Below the pieces are notes generated by a model that worked only from the letters and a program-made list of their open reading frames with translations, searched no databases and was not told the DNA's origin. A stretch of DNA of 10,230 bases, taken from contig JAFVAA010000262.1 in the NCBI GenBank assembly GCA_017476305.1, positions 1 through 10,230 of the forward strand. The letters are read 5' to 3'. The stretch's first letter is position 1. The number at the start of each line of letters is the position of its first letter. The DNA comes from Lachnospiraceae bacterium (GTDB taxonomy: Bacteria; Bacillota; Clostridia; Lachnospirales; Lachnospiraceae). Both the position numbers and the translations under genes were made by a program. This document shows, one piece after another, positions 1 to 6,372 of this stretch.

Positions 1-60
1 CTCCGTAATCTCCGTGATCGCATCAGCCGCTTTTGTCACATCCTGGAAAATGGAGTCAAA
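1..60 (-). other. possible chemoreceptor-like reading frame at window edge
   Basis: Read on the minus strand in the frame that is not used by the neighbouring kinase, this edge stays open from about position 123 to base 1. Its last 20 residues run FDSIFQDVTKAADAITEITE. The hydrophobic residues F, I, V, A, I, I fall at heptad a/d spacing, as in the C-terminal coiled coil of methyl-accepting chemotaxis proteins. No start codon or ribosome site is seen, and the frame overlaps the 3' end of the kinase gene. It may be the remnant of an MCP joined to the kinase by a deletion, the continuation of the kinase after a frameshift, or chance. The window ends too soon to decide. Confidence 0.25.
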
Positions 61-1598
61 GGAATGATTCCTTTCGTCGGCCGGAACCCCTCCTCTGCAG
101 ACACTGTAATCACAATGTCTTCTTTACTTAATTTATCAAAATAGGTCCGGTTCGCCTCATACTCGTCCACTCCCATAAAGATGTGGCTGACCTGAAGCTT
201 TTCCCGTAACCGTTCAATCTCCCCTACTGTCTCAGCAGAGTACAGAGTCACTTTGATTCCGGAAGCCAGGTTTCGTGCCATTGCGCGGTAAAAATCACGT
301 AGCTTCGCCACTTTGAATTTATCCGACCGGACATGAAACAGGATATCCCCCTGGAAAGCGTCATCTACCTTCAGGCATGGCGTTTTATCCGTTACCTTTT
401 GCGGGATGGTCACACGCACTGTAGTACCTTTTCCCTTTTCACTTTCAATTTTGACAAAGCCTCCCATTCTGTGGGCAAAACCATATACAATGGCGAAGCC
501 AAGACCTATCCCGCCGGAGCTGCGGTTCCTCTTTTTATTGACCTGATACATTCCTTCTGATACGGAGGCAATATCCATTCTCGTCATCCCGATGCCGGTA
601 TCTGTCACCTCGATGCAGAGATTCACCCCGTACTCCTTCTGTTCTGCATAGATCTTTACGTAAATGCCACCGGCTTTTGTAAACTTGACCGCATTCTCCA
701 AAAGATGACGGAATATTTTATGAAGCTTTTTAATATCTCCTTTCATTTTTGCCGGTACCATGGGATCAATGTCCACGATAAGCTCCTGATTGCCCCTGAC
801 ATCCATCGCCCGGAATGCCACGACCACATCATTGACAAGAGAAGTGCTCATATATTCCTCTTCTGCCAAAAAAAGCTTGTTTCTTTTTGCCTCCGTGTAA
901 TCCTGGATGTCTTCGATCTGATAAGACAGTCTTATCCCGGCTTCTTTGATGGAATATGCCTCATCTCCGGCATTCCTTTTAATCAGCAGGTCAGACATCC
1001 CGTTTACCACATTCACCGGTGTCCTGAGTTCATGCGAGATATTGGACAGAAAATCTTCCATATCCTCATCATAGCTCTCGATACGCTCCTCATTGCTCCT
1101 AATGACCGTTTCATTCTCTGCCCTCTCCTTCACCATTCGCAGGCAGCAGAAATAGACACACAGCACCACGGCAGGCTGAAGCAGAATCCGTGAAACAGTC
1201 AGCACACTAAACTCCATGCTGTTTCCATGGCTCACAAGCACCGTCTGTATCATCATGACGACAGCATATTCTGCCAAAAAAAAATTGACCATATAAAGAT
1301 GGTTGAAAAACGAAAAAACGACCATCCCAAGTATATATACAATTGCGATATCCCAAAAACTCGTTTCATGAACTCCATGAAAAAAGGTCAGGAAGCAGGA
1401 AAAAGTAAAATAGCAGATCTCCCGCATTTTTTCCTTCGGCTTTCCTTCTATATACATCCACCAAAGGGCAATCAAACCTATCATGAGCAGTGGTGGAACC
1501 CAAAATTCCCATCCTAAAGTCACACTTTCTGCTACAAGTCCGATGCCGCCTACCGATACCAGCGTAATAATAAATTGTTCTTCTCTTTTATGATTCAT
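36..1598 (-). CDS. membrane sensor histidine kinase with truncated pseudo-receiver
   Basis: This 520-residue protein would phosphorylate an unknown response regulator from the cytoplasmic membrane. About four to five hydrophobic segments fill residues 8-155 with almost no periplasmic domain. An acidic coil leads to a HisKA domain with the H box FLSNISHELRTP (His189). The ATPase domain follows, with N box HLLENAVKF (Asn302), G1 box DTGIGM (Asp333) and G2 box GGIGLG (362-367). Residues 408-520 have alpha/beta receiver-like character, but I cannot place the phospho-acceptor Asp or the acidic pair, so I call it a pseudo-receiver. It stops at TPFSRM, about where a receiver's KPF motif would lie, so the last strand and helix are missing and the gene may be truncated. 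ATG 1598 follows GGGAG by six bases. The gene lies 137 bp behind the hybrid kinase. Kinase call sure; the 3' end is doubtful. Confidence 0.88.
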   Translation of the reverse strand: MNHKREEQFIITLVSVGGIGLVAESVTLGWEFWVPPLLMIGLIALWWMYIEGKPKEKMREICYFTFSCFLTFFHGVHETSFWDIAIVYILGMVVFSFFNHLYMVNFFLAEYAVVMMIQTVLVSHGNSMEFSVLTVSRILLQPAVVLCVYFCCLRMVKERAENETVIRSNEERIESYDEDMEDFLSNISHELRTPVNVVNGMSDLLIKRNAGDEAYSIKEAGIRLSYQIEDIQDYTEAKRNKLFLAEEEYMSTSLVNDVVVAFRAMDVRGNQELIVDIDPMVPAKMKGDIKKLHKIFRHLLENAVKFTKAGGIYVKIYAEQKEYGVNLCIEVTDTGIGMTRMDIASVSEGMYQVNKKRNRSSGGIGLGFAIVYGFAHRMGGFVKIESEKGKGTTVRVTIPQKVTDKTPCLKVDDAFQGDILFHVRSDKFKVAKLRDFYRAMARNLASGIKVTLYSAETVGEIERLREKLQVSHIFMGVDEYEANRTYFDKLSKEDIVITVSAEEGFRPTKGIIPLTPFSRM

Positions 1599-1636
1599 AT
1601 TGCTCTCCCTTTTTCTTTCACAATTTATATCCTTAT

Positions 1637-1722
1637 TTTGTTCACAATATCATTTAGTTTAGCCAACATTTAGAATCAGGAAACTGTAATCTATATATTT
1701 GTTCAAAATTCTAAACTAAATG
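1637..1722. repeat. 12-bp perfect inverted repeat plus TTTGTTCA direct repeat
   Basis: CATTTAGTTTAG (1651-1662) and CTAAACTAAATG (1711-1722) are exact reverse complements with 48 bp between them. Each arm is preceded on the plus strand by TTTGTTCA, at 1637-1644 and 1698-1705. The arms themselves contain a doubled TTTAG. The block fills most of the 137-bp gap between the two kinase genes. It is too widely spaced for an intrinsic terminator and has no following T run. It could be a paired operator for the downstream kinase or the ends of a small lost element. Confidence 0.7.
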
Positions 1723-1735
1723 ACATCGATTCCAT

Positions 1736-3670
1736 TCATGAGCATAAAATCTCCATCATCCCTTCATAATCGAACCGTCCCGCCTTCTCTTTCAGCTTAG
1801 CGAATCTCTCTGCATCCGTCTCCGGTATCGTATAAGCCTCCATCTCCGAAAAAATACCCTCTAACCGGTCACAGTCCATATCCTCTGCAGCCGATTTGAT
1901 TTCATCGTACATTACTTCCATAAGTGCCGCATCTGCCTCCGGTCTGTCCAGTTCCTTCCCCTTTTCCTCTTCCCGAAACATCTCAGACAGCGGTGCTTTA
2001 AATTTTCTCAGATTCTCCATGAATCCTTCCTGATGTTCCCTAATATAATCTATATCCTCCCCTTTTCCGGCATCTTCTAACTTCTGTGCCTCTTCTCCAA
2101 AAGAAGCAGCCCCGATGATCCGTGCCGAACTCTTTAACGCATGTACTTTGATCGTATAACCTTTCATGTCACCGGATTCATACAGTTTTTCTATTTCCTC
2201 TGCCTTTTCTTCCAAAGATTCATAAAAAATCTCCAGCAGGGAAAGATATGCCTCTTTCGAACCACTGTTTTCTATCCCCTGTCTGACATCAATGGACTCC
2301 AGTCCATTCAGTGGCGCAAACTCCTCCGAAAGACCGGAAGCTGACTCTGTTTCCATCTCCACTGTCTTTATCTTCTCCTCCGGCAGGTAAGTAAGCAGAA
2401 TATCTTCTAACGTTTCGGAATCAATCGGCTTCGTCAGATAATCATCAAATCCCTCTCTGATATACTCTTCCCTCGCACCTGAGATCGCATTGGCAGTGAG
2501 ACAGATGACCGGTGTATTCCGATTCGGATTCTCTTCCTGCGCGCGCATCTCATGCAATGTCTCGATTCCGTCCTTTTCCGGCATCATATGGTCGAAAAAG
2601 AGCAGGTCAAATGTTTTTTCCCGTGTAAGCTTTAAAGCTTCGTCTCCACTCTCCGCAGTCTCGATCTTTACCTTTGTACTCTTTAAAAGACTTTCAAAGA
2701 CGACCAGATTCATCTCGTTATCATCCACCACGAGTACCAGGGCATCCGGTGCGGTAAATTTCCCCTTTTGTTTCTTATGCACTTTATAAAGTTCCCGGTA
2801 TGCTTCCTCATAATCCCCTAAAGGCTTCCAGGAAACCACTCTCTGTTTCAAGGTAAAGAAAAACCTGGAGCCCAGACCATAGGTACTCTCGACCTGAAGA
2901 CTCGTTCCCATCATCTCCAGCAGATTTTTCGTAATACTCAACCCAAGTCCGGTGCCCTCTATGTTTCGATTTCTTTTTTCTTCGATTCGCTCGAACTCTA
3001 AAAAAAGCTTCTTCATATCCTCCGGCCTGATGCCGATTCCACTGTCCTTGACCGAAACATGAAGGAGTATACAGTCCGGTTCAGACTCCGTTTTTTCAAA
3101 GCCGATTTCAAAAGTGATACTCCCCTTTTCCGTGTATTTTACAGCATTTGTTAAAATATTCGTTATGATCTGCCTTAGCCGGACCTCGTCTCCGTGAAGC
3201 TGTTTCGGAATCTCCTTATCAAAATCAAGTGCCAGAAAAAGCCCTTTCTCAACTGCTCTTGGCTTTATCATATTCACCAGGTCATTTAACACGGCACAAA
3301 GATGATAGTCCACAGGCAGGATTTCAATCTTCCCCGCCTCGATTTTTGAAAAATCCAGAATATCATTGATCAGTCCCAAAAGAGTATTTCCCGATGTCCG
3401 GACACTTTCAGCATACTGCAGTATAGCCGGATCCTCACACTCCCTTAAAATCATCTCATTCATTCCGAGAACCGCATTGATCGGGGTTCGGATCTCGTGT
3501 GACATATTGGAAAGGAAAGCGGTTTTGGCTTCATTTGCTGCCACCGCCCGCTCTTTTTCCTCTTCAGACCTTGCAGCCGCAATGCTTTTCCTGCCGGAGT
3601 AGAACAAAATGCCCAGAACCACTGCCAGAAAAAGAGAAGCAGCAAGTATAGTAAGTACTAACCGGACCAT
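1736..3670 (-). CDS. hybrid histidine kinase, C-terminal part (HisKA-HATPase-REC-HPt)
   Basis: This frame holds one transmembrane helix and all phosphorelay modules of a hybrid kinase. The frame is open from a TTG at 3712 (658 residues). ATG 3670 is the more plausible start because it follows GGGGG by three bases. In 658-residue numbering, the helix spans about 18-38. HisKA has SNMSHEIRTP (His72). The ATPase has Asn189, DSGIG (Asp223) and GTGLGLS (253-259). The receiver spans about 324-445 with VVDDNE, phospho-Asp374 in FFDHMMP, Thr406 and Lys428. The HPt domain has HALKSS with His524. All catalytic residues are present, but the extracellular sensor is gone and the first transmembrane helix lies in another frame (3564-4004). 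It is probably the 3' part of a damaged gene that might still be expressed by reinitiation. The 5' neighbour is the REC-GGDEF gene. Confidence 0.82.
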   Translation of the reverse strand: MVRLVLTILAASLFLAVVLGILFYSGRKSIAAARSEEEKERAVAANEAKTAFLSNMSHEIRTPINAVLGMNEMILRECEDPAILQYAESVRTSGNTLLGLINDILDFSKIEAGKIEILPVDYHLCAVLNDLVNMIKPRAVEKGLFLALDFDKEIPKQLHGDEVRLRQIITNILTNAVKYTEKGSITFEIGFEKTESEPDCILLHVSVKDSGIGIRPEDMKKLFLEFERIEEKRNRNIEGTGLGLSITKNLLEMMGTSLQVESTYGLGSRFFFTLKQRVVSWKPLGDYEEAYRELYKVHKKQKGKFTAPDALVLVVDDNEMNLVVFESLLKSTKVKIETAESGDEALKLTREKTFDLLFFDHMMPEKDGIETLHEMRAQEENPNRNTPVICLTANAISGAREEYIREGFDDYLTKPIDSETLEDILLTYLPEEKIKTVEMETESASGLSEEFAPLNGLESIDVRQGIENSGSKEAYLSLLEIFYESLEEKAEEIEKLYESGDMKGYTIKVHALKSSARIIGAASFGEEAQKLEDAGKGEDIDYIREHQEGFMENLRKFKAPLSEMFREEEKGKELDRPEADAALMEVMYDEIKSAAEDMDCDRLEGIFSEMEAYTIPETDAERFAKLKEKAGRFDYEGMMEILCS

Positions 3671-4004
3671 AGACCCCCGTAGAAGCTTCCGGCAAGATAT
3701 TTGATATAGCAAAGGATTGATCGACCAGATACCCTAACATCTCCTCTGCCCCCCGCTCTCCGCGAAGCATGTTATCCAGGGAGTACCCCGCCAGAGAGAT
3801 ACAGTCCATCCCCACAGAAAGATAACCGTTGAGCTTTTCCGCAGAAATGCCGGCATTTAGCCCGCCCTCTTTCATCATATTACTTTCTGTTTCATCACGG
3901 AGCATATTGTAATATACGATGATGATAACCGAAAAAAATACAATGACCACTATGGAAGCAATAATGCCTCTGATATAGCCCGGTTTCTTTTTTTCTCCAA
4001 ACAT
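3564..4004 (-). pseudogene. N-terminal fragment of the hybrid kinase (TM1 and start of sensor)
   Basis: ATG 4004 has a good ribosome site (GGAG, six bases away) and starts a 146-residue frame. A basic N-terminus and a transmembrane helix (about 14-32) are followed by an extracellular stretch to about residue 110, ending ILPEASTGVYG. That looks like the opening of a Cache-type sensor. From about position 3670 the frame turns into Cys/Ser-rich nonsense that overlaps the second transmembrane helix of the kinase frame, and it ends at 3564. The simplest reading is one original gene, 4004-1736, that lost most of its sensor (roughly a Cache domain's length) by an out-of-frame deletion near 3670. The start is 53 bp behind the REC-GGDEF stop, so the two were probably co-transcribed. 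Confidence 0.8.
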
Positions 4005-4057
4005 AATCTTCTCCGATCCCTGTGCTTATAAGAACTGTCACAGATTAAAACTATCTT

Positions 4058-5422
4058 TTACTCATTTTTTTCGTTCTCCACGCTCTTCATTACATACTGT
4101 ACACGAACCCCGTCCTGATACCCGCTCTGCTCCCACATTTTCATCACTCTGTCTATCACGCTCAGGACATGCTTTTCCAAAAGTGCCGGCAAAAACAGGA
4201 AGAACTGATTCCCCTTACACTGCAGGATCAGATCGCTTTTCCTCAGTGTTTCCTGTAAAACCATGCCAAACTGCTCTGCTTTTTCTTCCAGCTTCTCCCC
4301 CTCCCCGGACTCCATATCTAATGAAAACAGAACCTTTACAGCAGGCATCTGATAGCGTTTGATATACCGCATGACAAACCGGTAAATAGAAGAAAATGCT
4401 TCCTGCCCCAGCATGAGTGCGCCGCTGCCGTCATTTCTTTCCTCTACGATCTGCGTGACTCTTTTCAGCTCCTGTTCTAAATCCGTCTTCTCATTTTTCT
4501 CCTGATCCGGGAACTCTGATGCAGTATACACGGCACAGTCATGTTTTCCGTTCTGCTTCACCTTATAGAGCATCTTATCTGCCAGGGCAAACAGGTCATG
4601 ATATTCCCTGCCATATTCCGGTATCATGACAGCTCCTGCAGATATCCCAAGCGGTATGGAAAAATCCTCCCCCATCAGCTTTACTGCTTCCGCTGTAAGC
4701 TGTTCGTTCAATCTCTTCACGATGACCGTCATGGCATGGTCATCCGGCACATTACAGAAAAACGCTAAAAATTCATCTCCACCGATTCTGCATACCAGAT
4801 CATCCTCACGTGTGTTCTGTCTGATAATCTCTGCAAAAGCCCGAAGAATCCGATCTCCCATATCATGCCCGTACAGGTCGTTCACTAACTTAAAACTGTC
4901 CAGATCCAAGATCATAAGCACTCCTGTTTTTTCTGCACAGTATGCCTCGACTTTTACTGTCCCGCCTGCCTTGTTAAAAAAACCGGTCAGTGCATCTACG
5001 CTCACTTCCTCTGTCAGATTTTCAATCGTTTTGACACTTGTAATGGTATTATTGATACGCCTGACCAAAATATCCTTATTAAACGGCTTATGTACAAAAT
5101 CAGAAGCTCCTATTTCTAATCCCCTGCGCTCTGTTTCCGCATCGTTTTCACCCGTCAGAAAAATAACCGGCGTCTGCTTCCTTCCATCCCTTTCTTCCAA
5201 ATCCCTCAGTTTTCTGTATGTTTCAAACCCGTCCATTTCGGGCATCAGCACATCGAGAAGAACCAAATCCGGTTCGTGCTTCTCCATAAATGCCAGAAGT
5301 TCCCTGCCGGAACGCACGCAGCTCACACGCATCCCCACTTCGCGCAGCATATTTCTGGCATTTGCGATGCTCAGTGCCTCGTCATCTACTACCACAATCC
5401 AATCACTCATCTTTTTATCCAT
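4058..5422 (-). CDS. REC-GGDEF diguanylate cyclase with degenerate second GGDEF-like domain
   Basis: This is a soluble response regulator predicted to make c-di-GMP from two GTP when phosphorylated. The receiver (residues 7-130) has VVDDE, phospho-Asp57 in LLDVLMP, Thr90 and Lys112. The cyclase domain (about 140-300) begins with DALTGFFNK, has LDLDSFK (172-178) and an intact GGDEF at 214-218. An inhibitory I-site, REDD (205-208), lies exactly five residues before it, so product inhibition is expected. Residues 335-445 look like a second, inactive GGDEF fold: SDLILQCKGNQFFLFLP sits where RIGGDEF would be, with NQ in place of the catalytic DE. Two starts are possible. ATG 5422 has AAAGGA only two bases away; ATG 5410 is four codons later. 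A shared 36-bp promoter lies 42 bp upstream. The damaged hybrid kinase follows after 53 bp and is a possible phosphodonor. Confidence 0.93.
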   Translation of the reverse strand: MDKKMSDWIVVVDDEALSIANARNMLREVGMRVSCVRSGRELLAFMEKHEPDLVLLDVLMPEMDGFETYRKLRDLEERDGRKQTPVIFLTGENDAETERRGLEIGASDFVHKPFNKDILVRRINNTITSVKTIENLTEEVSVDALTGFFNKAGGTVKVEAYCAEKTGVLMILDLDSFKLVNDLYGHDMGDRILRAFAEIIRQNTREDDLVCRIGGDEFLAFFCNVPDDHAMTVIVKRLNEQLTAEAVKLMGEDFSIPLGISAGAVMIPEYGREYHDLFALADKMLYKVKQNGKHDCAVYTASEFPDQEKNEKTDLEQELKRVTQIVEERNDGSGALMLGQEAFSSIYRFVMRYIKRYQMPAVKVLFSLDMESGEGEKLEEKAEQFGMVLQETLRKSDLILQCKGNQFFLFLPALLEKHVLSVIDRVMKMWEQSGYQDGVRVQYVMKSVENEKNE

Positions 5423-5463
5423 AATCCTTTACATTTTCCCATATTATGAAATTCTCCAATAGG

Positions 5464-5499
5464 ATTGTATCACACCGAGTATGACCACAGTGCTACAAA
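5464..5499 (-). promoter_or_regulatory. shared 36-bp promoter/operator, copy A (REC-GGDEF gene)
   Basis: On the minus strand this reads TTTGTAGCACTGTGGT, CATACTCGG, TGTGATACAAT. The end is an extended -10 (TG, A, TACAAT). The place of a -35 holds CACTGT, a poor match to TTGACA. Heptamers GTAGCAC and GTCATAC begin 11 bp apart. A predicted start near 5457 gives a short leader of about 35 bases to ATG 5422. A/T-rich DNA (5512-5538) lies just upstream. Confidence 0.72.
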
Positions 5500-5554
5500 T
5501 CAGGGGGCATTTTGAAAAAAAATATTTTTTTATATATAGCTGGTTTTGAATGGG

Positions 5555-5591
5555 AAATGGCAGCCCGCCCTGTTTCGGCAGACTGCCATTT
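5555..5591 (-). terminator. strong hairpin after the STAS gene, candidate terminator
   Basis: The minus-strand RNA can form a 15-bp stem. AAATGGCAG pairs with CTGCCATTT, continued by TCTGCC pairing with GGCGGG, around a seven-base loop GAAACAG. Two of the pairs are G-U on the minus strand and would be A-C mismatches on the plus strand, so the structure fits minus-strand RNA. It lies about 110 bases after the STAS stop and before promoter A. A downstream U run is lacking (CCCATTC follows), so termination is likely but not certain. Confidence 0.5.
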
Positions 5592-5699
5592 TCATGAATT
5601 TACATAATCAGTGAAGAAATCTGATATCCCCACTGTCAACTGCATTATCCGAAAATATATGTCCCTCTATCCGTTAGCGAGCATAGCACGGCATCATAT

Positions 5700-5999
5700 T
5701 TAACCGGCATCTTCTTTCCACTTCGCACAGACAATATCATGCATCCGGCACCTGCTTTCCACCCAGTAATCTGCATTTTCTATGTACATGATCCCCTGCT
5801 CATTCATAATTTTCTGTGCATAAGAAAGAATCCGCAGGCCAATACTGGAAATATCATTTAAGCCTTTCATATCAAAAGACAGCTTTTCTATTCCCTGTAT
5901 CTCTTTCACGACCAGATTCTCCAGCTCATTTTCTGTCTTTCTGTCAAACGAACCTTCAAAATCAACCTCTAAAGACTTCCCTTTCTTTTCGATTTTCAT
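5700..5999 (-). CDS. single-domain STAS protein (anti-anti-sigma-factor type)
   Basis: This small cytoplasmic protein has 99 residues, the normal length of a lone STAS domain. Such proteins bind a kinase/anti-sigma partner and are switched by serine phosphorylation. The signature is DISSIGLRILSYAQKIM (residues 49-65), which matches the family pattern SSaGLRvL; Ser51 or Ser52 is the expected phosphosite. No kinase, phosphatase or sigma gene lies next to it. ATG 5999 is chosen because AAGGAG lies ten bases upstream and the STAS fold starts at once (MKIEKKGKSLEVDFEGSFD). The frame also stays open to TTG 6089, which has its own AAGGAG three bases away, so a 129-residue form with a Cys-Cys extension cannot be excluded. 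The gene has its own copy of the shared promoter about 190 bases upstream and so a long leader. Confidence 0.87.
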   Translation of the reverse strand: MKIEKKGKSLEVDFEGSFDRKTENELENLVVKEIQGIEKLSFDMKGLNDISSIGLRILSYAQKIMNEQGIMYIENADYWVESRCRMHDIVCAKWKEDAG

Positions 6000-6155
6000 T
6001 TTTGACTGTCTCCTTCTTATACCCCATTCATCAACAGAAGCAGAGAGATGACTGCCTGCAGTTTTCAAACAGCAAAAGCCAGACAGCAATCTCTCCTTCT
6101 TTACGATGGGGATGATTTCACATGGCCTTCGAACTATATAAAAAACAGCTCTTTC

Positions 6156-6177
6156 TACATAGGTTGAGGACTATGTA
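6156..6177 (-). promoter_or_regulatory. small hairpin in the STAS mRNA leader
   Basis: TACATAG (6156-6162) and CTATGTA (6171-6177) form a perfect seven-bp stem with the minus-strand loop TCCTCAAC. It would lie about ten bases from the predicted transcript start of promoter B. It may only protect the 5' end. The loop's TCCT could pair with AGGA of either ribosome site, but that is weak. Confidence 0.4.
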
Positions 6178-6192
6178 TGCCATGCAGAGAAA

Positions 6193-6228
6193 AGTATAAC
6201 ACACCGAATACTACCACAGTCCTACAAA
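6193..6228 (-). promoter_or_regulatory. shared 36-bp promoter/operator, copy B (STAS gene)
   Basis: On the minus strand this reads TTTGTAGGACTGTGGT, AGTATTCGG, TGTGTTATACT. The extended -10 is TGTTATACT; the -35 position (GACTGT) is poor. Heptamers GTAGGAC and GTAGTAT begin 11 bp apart, and the second ends nine bases before the -10 hexamer. The 373-bp gap between the regulator gene and the STAS gene holds this promoter, the regulator's terminator, a 12-bp tandem repeat and the leader hairpin; I see no further gene in it. Confidence 0.78.
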
Positions 6229-6253
6229 AACGGGGCAATAATTAAAAAAAATT

Positions 6254-6298
6254 CAAAAAAAGTACATCCACAGCCTGTTTGTTTACTGTCAGATGTAC
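6254..6298 (-). terminator. intrinsic terminator of the kinase/regulator operon
   Basis: On the minus strand GTACATC pairs with GATGTAC. An inner ACAG/CTGT helix extends the stem past a small internal loop, with loop TAAACAAACAGG. Seven T residues follow directly and a second T run comes a few bases later. This is a textbook rho-independent terminator, 75 bp behind the response regulator stop and just before promoter B. Confidence 0.85.
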
Positions 6299-6306
6299 CT
6301 TCTTTC

Positions 6307-6342
6307 ATTTACTTTTTTATTTACTTTTTTATTTACCTTTTT
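6307..6342. repeat. three tandem 12-bp A/T-rich repeats
   Basis: Plus-strand units are ATTTACTTTTTT (6307-6318), ATTTACTTTTTT (6319-6330) and ATTTACCTTTTT (6331-6342). The third differs by one base. On the coding strand this is AAAAAAGTAAAT in tandem, between the regulator stop and its terminator. The exact repetition suggests slippage and possible copy-number variation between strains. Confidence 0.85.
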
Positions 6343-6372
6343 ATTAATTGGTTCAAAACCCGACTTTTTGTT

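Noticed and set aside
705..1193. Plus-strand open frame (162 codons) opposite the first kinase
   Set aside because: His/Ile/Cys-rich composition typical of antisense frames, no motif, and it covers the kinase's conserved H and N boxes on the other strand.
1651..1722. Invertible phase-variable promoter between the 12-bp arms
   Set aside because: No recombinase gene is in the window, the 48-bp segment is shorter than known invertible promoters, and no clear promoter is seen inside it; kept only as an unexplained repeat.
4626..5462. Long plus-strand open frame (278 codons) opposite the REC-GGDEF gene
   Set aside because: It is Ser-rich, has no domain pattern or ribosome site, and lies entirely over a clear cyclase gene; it is a shadow of that gene's codon use.
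5464..5499. LytTR-type operator, because a LytS-type kinase is present
   Set aside because: The paired regulator has a SARP-like winged helix and not a LytTR domain, and the repeats do not fit LytTR sites.
5540..5600. c-di-GMP (GEMM-type) riboswitch, suggested by the hairpin near a cyclase gene
   Set aside because: The hairpin lies upstream of promoter A, not in the cyclase leader, and I do not see the conserved GEMM core and paired helices.
6118..6183. Possible 21-codon leader peptide (ATG 6183) in the STAS leader
   Set aside because: It begins only about three bases from the predicted transcript start, has no ribosome site and no attenuator-like codon run.
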